This document shows positions 25,247 through 34,264 of a stretch of 64,000 nt of DNA, one piece after another. Origin of the DNA: AP-15 sp963755435 (GTDB lineage: Bacteria; Pseudomonadota; Alphaproteobacteria; ATCC43930; CGMCC-115725); contig CAVWJX010000003.1 in the NCBI GenBank assembly GCA_963755435.1, forward strand, positions 868,001-932,000. The letters run 5' to 3'. Below the pieces are notes generated by a model that saw only the letters and a program-made list of their open reading frames with translations, had not been told where the DNA came from and made no database searches. The position numbers were made by a program, and so were the translations under genes. Position 1 is the stretch's first letter, and every line of letters begins with the position of its first letter.

Positions 25247-27955
25247 TGGCCGAGCCGTTCCAGGATTGCCGGCACGTGCACCTGGTCGGCCTTGTAATTT
25301 CCGGTCAGCACGTACATGACGAGGTTGATGCCGAAGCGCAGCGCCATTTCGCGCTGCTCCTCGCCGCCCGGCACCACGGCGTAGAGGGGCTGGCCGTTCG
25401 CGTCGACCGCCCAGGCGCCGGCCCAGTCGTCGGCGCCGACGATGACGCTCGACACTCCGTCATTGACGTGGTCGGCGACTGGCTCGACCCACAAGGTCCC
25501 AGCATCCCAGCGGCCCGGGAAGTCGTGCATCAAATAGAAGGATTTGGTCAGGACGTGGTCGGGCGGGATCGGCACCAGCGCCGGCATCTTGATCCCGGCG
25601 GTCAGCCGGCGCAGCCGCTCGGCCGCGACCGCGGCGCCGCCGAACGGGCCCGGCGACTGTTCGTCGCCGTCGCGGGTGTCAAACAGGATCGTGCCGCCGG
25701 TTTCGAGATAGCGGTTGATGCGCTCGACTGCGGCGGGCGAAGGCGGCGACTCGTTGGCGGTCACCGGCCAGTAGATGAGCGGAAAGAAGATCAGATCATC
25801 GGCTTCGATATCGACCGCGAGTGGCGCGCCGGTCTCGACCGCGGTGCGCCGGTTGAGCGCATTGCCCAATCCCACGAGCCCAGCCCGGCTCTCCGCATCG
25901 ACCGCCTCGTCCCCGGTGCGCACATAGGCCAGATGCAATTCGGCGGTAGCGCGTATGACGAAGGCGTCGTCGGCCCGCGCCGCCGCTGGGAGCGCCAGCG
26001 CTACCAGCACCACGAGGCCGGCGATCCGCGCCGGGCGCCGGCGCAGCAGGCCGCGCAGCGCGTAGGCGATGACGAGATCAACGAGCGCCAGGAGCAGCGC
26101 CGCGGTCAACAGCGGCGGCCGCAGGTCGCGCTCGCGGCTGCGGCCGAATATCTGCCGCCCCACATCGGACGGCAGGCCGGCGATCGGCTCTAGCTCGGCG
26201 ATGCCAGCCGAAAGATTGAGCGCGCGGCGCGCGTCCGGCGTGCCATAGAAGCCCGGCGGATGCACCGGCGAGACGGCGGCTCCGGCGACGGCTTTGCCCG
26301 GGATCGGCAGCGCGGTCGGCGGCGGGCGCCCCAGCCGACCGAAGCCGTCGAGCGTGTCGAGCGGCGGCAAGGTGCCTTCAACCGCGGCGGTCACCCCCTG
26401 GCTCATCGCCACGATCCGGCGCAGCATTTGGACGAACAAGCCCGAGAGCGCCAGATTGGACCAGTCGGCATTGGCTGTCGTATGCACCAGCACGATCCAG
26501 CCGCGCCCATGCTTGGCCGCAGTCACCAGCGGAGTGCCGTCGGCCAGCCGCGCCCAGGTCCGGGCGGCCAGATCGATGTCGGGCTCGGCCAGCACCTGGC
26601 GCGAGACCGTGACGTCGGACGGTACTGCCAGCCCGGCGAATGGGCTATCGGCGGCGAACGGGGCGAGCTTCGCCGGCCGCTCCCAGGACATCGCCCCGCC
26701 GATCGTGCGACCACCGCGGCGCAGCCGCACCGGCAACAACGGATCGGCCGTTTCGCCGAGGTGCGGCCCGGCAAAGCGCAGCAGCAGCCCGCCGCTGTCG
26801 ACCCATTTTTCGACCGCCGCCGCCTCCGGCGGCGAATCCGGTCCCGAATTCGGCGTAGATCAGCACCGCGAGCCGGCGCTTTAAAAGTTCGGTGACCCGT
26901 CCGCGGCGGATTTCGGCGAACGGCCCGAGCGCCCGCTCGAGATAGTAGTTCTGGCTCAGCAGCGGCTGCGTGTTGCCGCTCGGCGGGCCGACGATACCGA
27001 CTGGGCGGCGCCGCCAGCGCTCGTCGACCAAGAGCACGCTGCCCGCCGATCGGTCGTTCTCGACTTCGATGCGGGTGGTCTGGTTCCTGAGCTCGCTCGG
27101 CATCGCCAGCTCGACCGCGATTGATTTGGCGCCGGGTCCGAGGGTGGCCTGCCGGCGGGTCAGCAGGCGCCCGTCCGCACCGCTCGCGCGCACCTCGAAG
27201 AGCCGCGGCGTTGCCGTCGGCAGTGAGCGCAGCACAACGGTAAGATCCTTGGCTTGGCGATTGCCGGCGGTCAGCAGCACCGGCGCCTGGCCGGGCCCGG
27301 CCTCGAGGTAGCGCAGGCTGCCCAGACGGTCGAGATAGGCGGCAAGCGGCTTGGCGCCCGCGCCGGCGATACCGTCGCTGAGCCAGAAGGACGCGACCGA
27401 GCCGGGGAGCGACAGCGCCTTCAGCCGGGCCAGCGCGGTGCGCCGGTCGACCGGCCATGGCTTTGGCTGCAATGCCGCAACCGCGGCGCGGGCGTCGGCG
27501 GCGCGCAGCGGCGCCAGCGGCACCGGGGCGGCATCCCCGGCCGGCGGCGCGGTGGTGAGCAGAATGGTTTGGCGGGCTTCGCGCTCCGCCTCGGCCAAGA
27601 GACCGTCGAGCGCCGCCTGACGGGCCTGCCAGTCGCGGGCCGCGGCCCAGCCGTCGTCGACGATCAGGACGATCGGCCCGGTGCCGCCGAGCCGTGCCGG
27701 CGGGTGCAACAGCGGGTGCGCCGCGGCGACTATTACTAGCGCGGCGAGCGCCATCCGCAGCAGGATCAGCCACAACGGGGTGCGCGCCGGGGTTTCCTCT
27801 CGCGGGGTCAGCCCGAGCAGCAGGCGGACCGCCGGGAAGACGATGCGGCGCGGCGCCGGCGGGCTCACCCGCAGCAGCCACCAGACGATCGGCAGCCCGA
27901 CCAGCGCCGCGAGCAGCCACGGCGAGGCGAAAGCGAGCGAGCCCAGCGCCAGCAT
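25243..27955 (-). CDS. BatA N-terminal/DUF4159 membrane protein, reading frame broken by one extra base
   Basis: The N-terminal part, starting at the ATG at 27955, is a BatA-type anchor (SPWLLAALVGLPIVWWLLRV) followed by a VWA-like region (PIVLIVDDGWAAARDWQ). The C-terminal part is DUF4159 (DDLIFFPLIYWPVT, GGTILFDTRDG, LMHDFPGRW). The two parts are in different frames. Removing one base at about 26,838-26,841 joins them as AEFGTDSPPEAAAVEKW, giving roughly 900 residues. Both halves keep normal sequence, so a sequencing error is more likely than decay. It lies between DUF58 and the GATase-like gene, overlapping the latter by 4 bases. Confidence 0.75.
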
Positions 27956-27962
27956 GTTCAGC

Positions 27963-28913
27963 TCATCGCCGCCGGGGACCCGACAGCGCCTCGTATAACG
28001 CCAGCAGCGCCAAGCCCGGGGAACGGTCGGTGCGATGCGCGGCGAAGGTCCAGCCGAGCCGCCCAGCGATCTGCGCGATCCCAGCGCGGTGATCGCGAAA
28101 CCGGACCGCGTAATCGGCGCGGATGCTTTCGACGCGACTGATGACGACCTCCTCGCGCTCCTCTGCCCCGGCGAACCGCACCCGCCCGGCAAAGGGCAGA
28201 TCTTCCTCGGCCGGATCGACGACCTGCAGCAAATGGCCGCTGAGGCCGGCGCCGGCGAAGCGGACCAGCGCGGCATTGACCCGTTCGAGCGGCGCCAGAA
28301 AATCGCCGATCAACACCAGCTGGCCGGCACGCGGCAGCGGCTCGAAGGCGGGCAGGCCAGCTGCCTCCTCTGTCCCGGCGCGCCCGCGGGCGATCAGCTC
28401 GACCACCCGAGACAGGGCCATGCGCCCGCCGACCGGGGCCGTGCCGCTGCCCAAGAGGGTCAGCCGCTCGCCGCCGCGCACCAAGAGGCTCGCCAGTGCC
28501 GCGAGCAGCAATTCGGCGCGCTCGCGCTTGACCGGCCAATCACCGCCGGCGATGTATCCGGCCGAGGTATAATCCATCGATGCCGAGGCGTCGCGCCACA
28601 GCCACACGCTCTGGGCGGCTTCCCATTCGGTTTCGCGGACGTAGAGGCGCTGCGACTTAGCGCTCTTGCGCCAGTCGATCCGGCTCGCGGCGTCCCCCGG
28701 CATATATTGGCGGAATTGCCAGAAGGTCTCGCCCTGGCCAACTCGGCGGCGCCCGTGCACGCCCTGGGCCACGTTGGCGGCAATGCGCTCAGCCGCGACC
28801 AGCAGTGGCGGCAGCTCCGCGGCGATGTGCTCGGCCCGGTCGCGCAGCGAGACCGGCGCCGGCCTGGAACGCGCGAGCAAGGAGGCCAGCGGCCGCGATC
28901 CGACGGAGTTCAC
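27963..28913 (-). CDS. DUF58 domain protein
   Basis: The product is 316 residues from a GTG at 28913 that overlaps the moxR stop (GTGA). The DUF58 core is visible: the conserved GETFWQFRQYMPGDAASRIDWR (the RxYxxGD...DW signature) and, further on, WLWRDASASMDY as a degenerate VWA-type metal site. DUF58 proteins are encoded next to MoxR ATPases in most phyla and are thought to act with them in protein or envelope quality control. Two start options exist upstream but lie inside moxR. Confidence 0.85.
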   Translation of the reverse strand: MNSVGSRPLASLLARSRPAPVSLRDRAEHIAAELPPLLVAAERIAANVAQGVHGRRRVGQGETFWQFRQYMPGDAASRIDWRKSAKSQRLYVRETEWEAAQSVWLWRDASASMDYTSAGYIAGGDWPVKRERAELLLAALASLLVRGGERLTLLGSGTAPVGGRMALSRVVELIARGRAGTEEAAGLPAFEPLPRAGQLVLIGDFLAPLERVNAALVRFAGAGLSGHLLQVVDPAEEDLPFAGRVRFAGAEEREEVVISRVESIRADYAVRFRDHRAGIAQIAGRLGWTFAAHRTDRSPGLALLALYEALSGPRRR

Positions 28914-29920
28914 CGGAACGGCGCCGAAATCCGCTCGATCACCTGAGCCACCGTGACCCCCTCTGCGCGCCCGGCGAAGCTGACCGCCATGCGGTGCCGC
29001 AGTACCGGAGGCGCCAGCGCCACGACATCGTCGAGCGACGGGCTGTAGCGGCCGTCGAGCAGGGCCCGCGCCCGGCATGCCAGCATCAAGGCCTGGCTGG
29101 CGCGCGGCCCCGGCCCCCACGAGACATGGCGCGCGATGGCATCTGTGCCGGCGGCGGCGTCAGGCCGGCCGGAGCGCACCAGGGAGAGAATCGCCTCGAC
29201 TACGCTTTCGCCGACCGGGATGCGGCGGACCAGGCGCTGGGCGGCCATGAGCTCAACCACGTTCATCGCCCTAACCGGCCGCTCTTGGGCGAGGCCGGTC
29301 GTGGCTATCAGCATGTCGCGCTCGGCGGCGAGGTCCGGATAATCGACGTCGATCTGCAGCAGAAAGCGATCGAGCTGCGCTTCGGGCAACGGGTAGGTGC
29401 CTTCCTGCTCGAGCGGATTCTGGGTCGCCAGCACGTGAAACGGCTGCGGCAGCGGATGGTACTGCCCGGCGATCGAGACCCGGCCTTCCTGCATCGCCTG
29501 CAGCAATGCCGATTGCGTCCGCGGGCTTGCCCGGTTGATCTCGTCGCTCATCAGCAACTGACAGAAAACCGGCCCCGGAATGAAGCGGAATGAACGCCGT
29601 CCGCTTTCGCTTTCCTCGAGCACTTCGGAGCCGAGAATATCGGCCGGCATCAGGTCGGGCGTGCACTGAATGCGCTTCTCGTCGAGCCCGAGGATCGCGC
29701 CTAGGGTCTCGACCAGGCGGGTCTTGGCCAGTCCCGGAACCCCGACCAGCAAGGCATGGCCGCCGCACAGCAAGGTGATCAAGGCTTGCTCGACCACCTC
29801 GTGCTGGCCAAAGATGATTTCGCCGATCCGGGCGCGCACCACGGCCAGCGTGCGTCCCAGGGCTTCGACTTCGGCGACGAGATCGGCGGGGGTGGTGTTA
29901 ACCGAAGCAGAGGAGGACAA
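28910..29920 (-). CDS. MoxR-family AAA+ ATPase
   Basis: The product is 336 residues. Walker A is GVPGLAKT (about residues 58-66), Walker B is LLMSDEINRA, and sensor regions ATQNPLEQEGTYPLPEAQLDRF are all typical of MoxR. A TTG at 29920 is the likely start, with AGAGGG upstream; no better ATG was seen. In the family the ATPase remodels or activates partner proteins carrying VWA domains; the following DUF58, DUF4159 and VWA/GATase-like genes are the natural candidates. The gene is divergent from DUF1285, 44 bases away, so both promoters must lie within or near that short gap. Confidence 0.93.
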   Translation of the reverse strand: MSSSASVNTTPADLVAEVEALGRTLAVVRARIGEIIFGQHEVVEQALITLLCGGHALLVGVPGLAKTRLVETLGAILGLDEKRIQCTPDLMPADILGSEVLEESESGRRSFRFIPGPVFCQLLMSDEINRASPRTQSALLQAMQEGRVSIAGQYHPLPQPFHVLATQNPLEQEGTYPLPEAQLDRFLLQIDVDYPDLAAERDMLIATTGLAQERPVRAMNVVELMAAQRLVRRIPVGESVVEAILSLVRSGRPDAAAGTDAIARHVSWGPGPRASQALMLACRARALLDGRYSPSLDDVVALAPPVLRHRMAVSFAGRAEGVTVAQVIERISAPFR

Positions 29921-29964
29921 CGGCTGAGATCCCTCTTCGAAACTCCCTGGCTGGTGCGAGCCTG

Positions 29965-30516
29965 ATGGAAAATAGCGGCCCCGGCAAATCCCTCCCGAAA
30001 CCCCCCGTCCGCGGCCGGCGCCAACCGCGCGACTTGGGGGATCTCGGCATCCACATCGCCCGCGACGGTACCTGGCATTATCACGGGTCGCCGATCGGCC
30101 GGCTGGCGTTGGTCAAGCTGTTTGCCTCGGTCCTAGGCCGCGACGCCGACGGGTCGTATTGGCTCATCACCCCGGCCGAGCGCGGCCGCATCGAGGTCGA
30201 GGACGTTCCCTTTCTCGCCGTGGAGCTGACCGCCGCCGGCGAGGGCCGTGATCAGCAACTGATCTTCCGGACTAATCTGGACGAGATTGTGACGGCCGGG
30301 CCCGATCACCCGCTGCGGGTCGAGACTGCGGCGAGCGGCGAGCCTCGTCCCTACATACGGGTGCGCGACGGGATCGAAGCGCGGCTGACGCGGCCGGTGT
30401 TCTATCAGTTGGTCGATCTCGCGGGCGAGCACCAGGGCGGCGGCGAAGTCCGCTTCGGGGTGTGGAGCAATGACGTGTTTTTCACTCTGGGCGAGCCGGG
30501 ACCGGATTGGCAATGA
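29965..30516 (+). CDS. DUF1285 protein
   Basis: The product is 183 residues. The sequence follows DUF1285: DLGIHIARDGTWHYHGSPIGR at the N-terminus, YWLITPAERGRIEVEDVPF, then DHPLRVE and GIEARLTRPVFYQLVDLA. The family has no proven function. It is the first gene of a plus-strand run in which each neighbour is coupled (nudix overlaps by 4 bases). The same gene order is common in alphaproteobacteria next to moxR. Confidence 0.85.
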   Translation: MENSGPGKSLPKPPVRGRRQPRDLGDLGIHIARDGTWHYHGSPIGRLALVKLFASVLGRDADGSYWLITPAERGRIEVEDVPFLAVELTAAGEGRDQQLIFRTNLDEIVTAGPDHPLRVETAASGEPRPYIRVRDGIEARLTRPVFYQLVDLAGEHQGGGEVRFGVWSNDVFFTLGEPGPDWQ

Positions 30517-31244
30517 CCAGCAACCCGCTGGCAGCGGGCCAGCGATCAAGGGATGGATCAGCGATGCCGGAGGGCGAAGCGCGAGCCGAGAGGCTGGCCC
30601 GGGAGTGGGCGGTGGCGCGGTTTGCGCGGCTCGGTGAGCCCGGTCGGCGAGGCTTTGGCGGGAGCGCGGATCCGGCCGAAGCAGCGGCACTGCGAAGCGC
30701 CACCCGCGGCGACCACGACCTCAATCCCGGCATGACCGCGCCCAGCATCGCGCTGCGGCCGGCGGCGGTGCTGGTGCCGCTGATCGACCGGGCCGAAGGG
30801 ATGTCGGTGCTGCTGACCCGACGCACGCCGCATCTGAGCGCACATGCCGGCCAGATCGCCTTTCCCGGCGGCAGGATTGACGCCGGCGACGCCGACGCGA
30901 TCGCGGCGGCGTTGCGCGAGACCGAGGAGGAAGTCGGCCTGCCACGCCAGCACGTGACGGTGATCGGCCGGCTCGATACGTATGTCACCGGGACCGGCTT
31001 CGAAATCACCCCGATCGTCGGCATCGTCGCACCTCCTTTCCCGCTCGCCGCTCATCCGTTTGAGGTCGACGAGGTGTTCGAGGTGCCGCTCGCCTACATC
31101 ATCGACCCGAAGAACCATCGCCGCACCGAGCGAATCTTTGAGAACCGCGTGCGGGTTTTCTACGTGCTGCCATATCAGGACCGAAACATCTGGGGGGCCA
31201 CGGCCGGGATGCTGGTGAACCTGGCCGAGGTGCTGGCCGGGTGA
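30513..31244 (+). CDS. NUDIX hydrolase, CoA pyrophosphatase-like
   Basis: The product is 243 residues from the ATG at 30513, which overlaps the DUF1285 stop (ATGA); a TTG two codons earlier is possible. The Nudix box is present as GGRIDAGDADAIAAALRETEEEVGL (GX5EX7REUXEEXGU form with a slight extension), preceded by SAHAGQIAFPGG, which is the UPF0035 signature typical of CoA pyrophosphatases (NudL type). It probably splits CoA or its derivatives into 4'-phosphopantetheine and 3',5'-ADP. The start is in a coupled operon with DUF1285, DUF6111 and cca. Confidence 0.85.
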   Translation: MTSNPLAAGQRSRDGSAMPEGEARAERLAREWAVARFARLGEPGRRGFGGSADPAEAAALRSATRGDHDLNPGMTAPSIALRPAAVLVPLIDRAEGMSVLLTRRTPHLSAHAGQIAFPGGRIDAGDADAIAAALRETEEEVGLPRQHVTVIGRLDTYVTGTGFEITPIVGIVAPPFPLAAHPFEVDEVFEVPLAYIIDPKNHRRTERIFENRVRVFYVLPYQDRNIWGATAGMLVNLAEVLAG

Positions 31245-31253
31245 GGAAGCAAA

Positions 31254-31532
31254 ATGCGGGAGCTGATCACCATCATCCTGCCGCTGCTGCTGCCGACGGC
31301 GCTCTATTTGTTGTGGATCAGCACCATCGGGGCGCCGCACGAAGGGGGCGCTTTGCCATGGGCCGCGATGCCGTGGCTGTGGCTTGTCGGCGCCGGCACC
31401 GCGCTGTTGGCGATCGTGCTGTTTGTCGTCACCGTCGGTTTTGGCACCGCGCAGCAGGGGGTCTATGTCGCGCCGCGCTGGCAGAACGGCAAAATCGTCC
31501 CCGCCCACGTCGAGCCCGCGCCGCCGCAATGA
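31254..31532 (+). CDS. DUF6111 small membrane protein
   Basis: The product is 92 residues with two transmembrane helices (LITIILPLLLPTALYLLWI and WLWLVGAGTALLAIVLFVVT), a short Gly/Gln turn and the conserved tail GVYVAPRWQNGKIVPAHVEP. This matches DUF6111 proteins, which sit between the CoA pyrophosphatase and cca genes in many alphaproteobacteria. No function is known. The stop overlaps the cca start (ATGA). Confidence 0.8.
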   Translation: MRELITIILPLLLPTALYLLWISTIGAPHEGGALPWAAMPWLWLVGAGTALLAIVLFVVTVGFGTAQQGVYVAPRWQNGKIVPAHVEPAPPQ

Positions 31533-32797
31533 GCGGATCGGGGAAAACCGGACCGGGGCAGGATTGCCGCCGGATCGTGCCGCCGCAATGGCTTGCCGAA
31601 CCCGCGACCCGGGCGTTGCTCGAAGCGCTCGCGGCGGGCGGGGTCGAGGCGCGATTCGTCGGCGGCGCGGTGCGCGACGCGCTGCTCGGACCGGCGGTAA
31701 CCGGCTCGACCGCGCGCACCGACATCGACCTCGCCACCTCGGCGCCGCCCGAGCGGGTCGTCGAAATTCTCGAAAAGCGCGGCATCAGGGTGGTGCCGAC
31801 CGGTCTCGCGCACGGCACCGTCACGGCCGTAATCCCGCCGCGGCATTTCGAGATCACCACCTTGCGCCGCGACGTCGAGACCGATGGTCGCCATGCCCGG
31901 GTCGCTTTCGATGCCGACTGGGCGGCTGACGCGGCGCGCCGCGACTTTACCATCAACGCGATCTTTCTCGCCCCGGATGGCACGATCTGCGATCCGGTCG
32001 GCGGGTTGGCCGACCTGCGGGCGCGCCGGGTGCGCTTTGTCGGCGATCCCGCCACCCGCATCGGCGAGGATGTGCTGCGGCTGTTGCGCTACTACCGGTT
32101 CGAGGCGCGCTTTGGCACCGGCGACGGCGATGCCGCGGCCCGCGCCGCCTGCCGCGCCGCGGCCGATCTCGTGGTGCAGCTGTCGGTCGAGCGGGTGGCG
32201 CAGGAGCTGACTCGCCTCCTCGAAACCCCCGACCCGAGCCACGCGCTCGAAATGATGGCCGAGGACCGGGTGCTGTCGGTGCTGCTGCCCGAAGGGCGCC
32301 GGCTCGACCGGCTGGGCCGGCTGATCGCGATCGAGCCGCAACCCGACCCGCTGCGCCGCCTGGCCGCATTGATCGAGGTCGACGGCGCCGGTGCATCGGC
32401 CTTGGCCGAGCGGCTGCGGCTTCCCAATGCCTGGCGCGAGCGGTTGCGCGGTTTGGCGCGACCGTGGCCATTCGACCCGCAGCAGGATTTGGCGGCGCAG
32501 CGGCGCGCCCTCTATTGCCTCGGCGCCGAGCGCTTCCGCGATCTCGCCCTCTTGGCCGCGGCAGATGGGCCGGGCGGGATCGAGTGGCTGGCGAGCCTTC
32601 TGGCCCTCGCCGCCGATTGGACGCCGCCGTCCTTCCCGCTCTCCGGCCACGACGTGACCGCGCTCGGGATCCCCCCTGGCCCGCGGGTCGGCGTGCTGCT
32701 CGACGCGGTCGAGCATTGGTGGAAGCAAGGCGATTTCGCCGCCGGCCGCGAAGCGTGCCTCGCCCGGCTCGTCGAACTGGCCAACGAGATCGGCTGA
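31529..32797 (+). CDS. cca: tRNA nucleotidyltransferase (CCA-adding or poly(A) polymerase family)
   Basis: The product is 422 residues from the ATG at 31529. The class II nucleotidyltransferase head is clear: FVGGAVRDALLG, then TDIDLATSA with the two catalytic Asp, HGTVTAV, RRDFTINAIF and the EDVLRLLRYYRFEARF region. The tail binds tRNA. It repairs or completes tRNA 3' ends by adding CCA; family members acting as poly(A) polymerases cannot be excluded by sequence alone, but the alphaproteobacterial context favours CCA addition. It closes the DUF1285 operon. Confidence 0.9.
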   Translation: MSGSGKTGPGQDCRRIVPPQWLAEPATRALLEALAAGGVEARFVGGAVRDALLGPAVTGSTARTDIDLATSAPPERVVEILEKRGIRVVPTGLAHGTVTAVIPPRHFEITTLRRDVETDGRHARVAFDADWAADAARRDFTINAIFLAPDGTICDPVGGLADLRARRVRFVGDPATRIGEDVLRLLRYYRFEARFGTGDGDAAARAACRAAADLVVQLSVERVAQELTRLLETPDPSHALEMMAEDRVLSVLLPEGRRLDRLGRLIAIEPQPDPLRRLAALIEVDGAGASALAERLRLPNAWRERLRGLARPWPFDPQQDLAAQRRALYCLGAERFRDLALLAAADGPGGIEWLASLLALAADWTPPSFPLSGHDVTALGIPPGPRVGVLLDAVEHWWKQGDFAAGREACLARLVELANEIG

Positions 32798-32849
32798 CTC
32801 AGTTCGCCGGTCTGAGGTTGCGCCGGCCGCCGAGCCGAGCCGGTGGGGG

Positions 32850-32885
32850 CCGGGCGCTATCAACAAGCCGGGCGCTGTCAACAAA
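32850..32885. repeat. Two tandem 18-bp units
   Basis: CCGGGCGCTATCAACAAG (32850-32867) is followed directly by a near copy with CTGTCAACAAAA (32868-32885). The pair lies in the 273-base gap between cca and the glycosyltransferase. It could be a binding site or a chance slippage product; nothing else is evident in the gap. Confidence 0.4.
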
Positions 32886-33070
32886 AGGTGATCGCCGCCT
32901 GCGGCATCTCGCCCGGCGCCGGATCGGAACTCGAATCGAGAGGCGACGTTCCGCAAACAGCGCCGCCAGGCTTCGGGAACAAGGTCCGGCCCGGGAGCGC
33001 AGTCGCTCCCGCATCGCACCGGGACGCCCGCTCCGGGCGACCCATCTGACGGGCTTTCGCCTGGATCGCC

Positions 33071-34138
33071 ATGAAAATCGCGCAGGTTTCGCCATTGACC
33101 GAAGCGGTGCCGCCCAAACTCTACGGCGGCACCGAGCGCATCGTCGCCTATCTCTGCGACGAACTCACCGCGCTTGGACACGACGTCACCCTGTTCGCCG
33201 CTGGCGACAGCATCACCAAAGCCCGACTTGCGCCGGTATGGGGCCGCTCGCTGCGCCTTGATCGGACGGTGCGGGATTATTTGGCGCCGCATTTCGTTAT
33301 GCTGGAAATGCTGGCGCGCCAGGCCGAGGAATTCGACATCATCCATCTTCACGTCGATTATCTGAGCTATCCGGTGCTGCGCAGGGTCGGGGTGCCGTTC
33401 GTGACTACCTTGCACGGCCGGCTCGACCTGCCCGAGCTGCAGCGCGTCTACGAGGTCTTCGACGACGTGCCGGTGGTGTCGATCTCCAATGCGCAGCGCG
33501 ACCCGCTGCCGCAGGCAAACTACGTCGCGACCGTGCATCACGGCCTGCCCGAGCAATTGCTTCAGCCGCGTTTCGGCCCCCTCTCGGTTTCGGAAGGTGG
33601 CAGCTATCTCGCCTTTCTCGGCCGGATCTCGCCGGAGAAAGCGCCCGACGCGGCGATCCGCATCGCGGCGAAAGCCGGCATGCCGCTCAAAATCGCCGCC
33701 AAAATCGACGGCGTCGACCAACAGTATTTCGCCGAGCGCATCGAGCCTTTGCTGGCATCCTCGGATGTCGAGTTCATCGGCGAGATCGGCGACGAGCGGA
33801 AATCGGAATTCCTGGGAAATGCCGCAGCCCTGGTGTTCCCGATTGCCTGGCGCGAGCCGTTTGGTCTCGCGATGATCGAGGCGATGGCCTGCGGCACGCC
33901 GGTGATCGGCTTTGGCAACGGCTCGGTTCCCGAGATCATCGATGACGGCCTCACCGGCTTTGTCGTCAATAACGAGGACGAGGCGGCAGCAGCCACGAGG
34001 CGCCTGCACCGGCTCGATCGCCGCCGGATCCGAGGCGTCTTCGACAAGCGCTTCGCCGCGCGTCGGATGGCGCGGGATTATCTCCACATCTATCGCGGAT
34101 TGATCGCCCGCCACCGGCCGCTCCGACGGGCGGTTTGA
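33071..34138 (+). CDS. Glycosyltransferase family 4
   Basis: The product is 355 residues, a normal GT-B length. The N-terminal domain starts MKIAQVSPLTEAVPPKLYGGTE with the Gly-rich loop of GT4 enzymes. The C-terminal nucleotide-sugar domain carries FLGRISPEKAPDAAI and the E-x7-E motif in EPFGLAMIEAMACG. It probably transfers a sugar from a nucleotide or simple donor to an acceptor in the cytoplasm; donor and acceptor are unknown. No clear ribosome-binding site precedes the ATG. The next gene is an ABC exporter, which suggests, but does not prove, export of the glycosylated product. Confidence 0.88.
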   Translation: MKIAQVSPLTEAVPPKLYGGTERIVAYLCDELTALGHDVTLFAAGDSITKARLAPVWGRSLRLDRTVRDYLAPHFVMLEMLARQAEEFDIIHLHVDYLSYPVLRRVGVPFVTTLHGRLDLPELQRVYEVFDDVPVVSISNAQRDPLPQANYVATVHHGLPEQLLQPRFGPLSVSEGGSYLAFLGRISPEKAPDAAIRIAAKAGMPLKIAAKIDGVDQQYFAERIEPLLASSDVEFIGEIGDERKSEFLGNAAALVFPIAWREPFGLAMIEAMACGTPVIGFGNGSVPEIIDDGLTGFVVNNEDEAAAATRRLHRLDRRRIRGVFDKRFAARRMARDYLHIYRGLIARHRPLRRAV

Positions 34139-34264
34139 GGGGTAGTCCCGAACGATTTCGGGCGGGGTGCCGCGCCGGCGGCGAACGAGCCGAGCGCAGG
34201 CGATCCGGCGACAACCCGGGCAGATCGCGAGTTGTGTTCCATTGCTGCGCTCAGGGGTGCGCCG

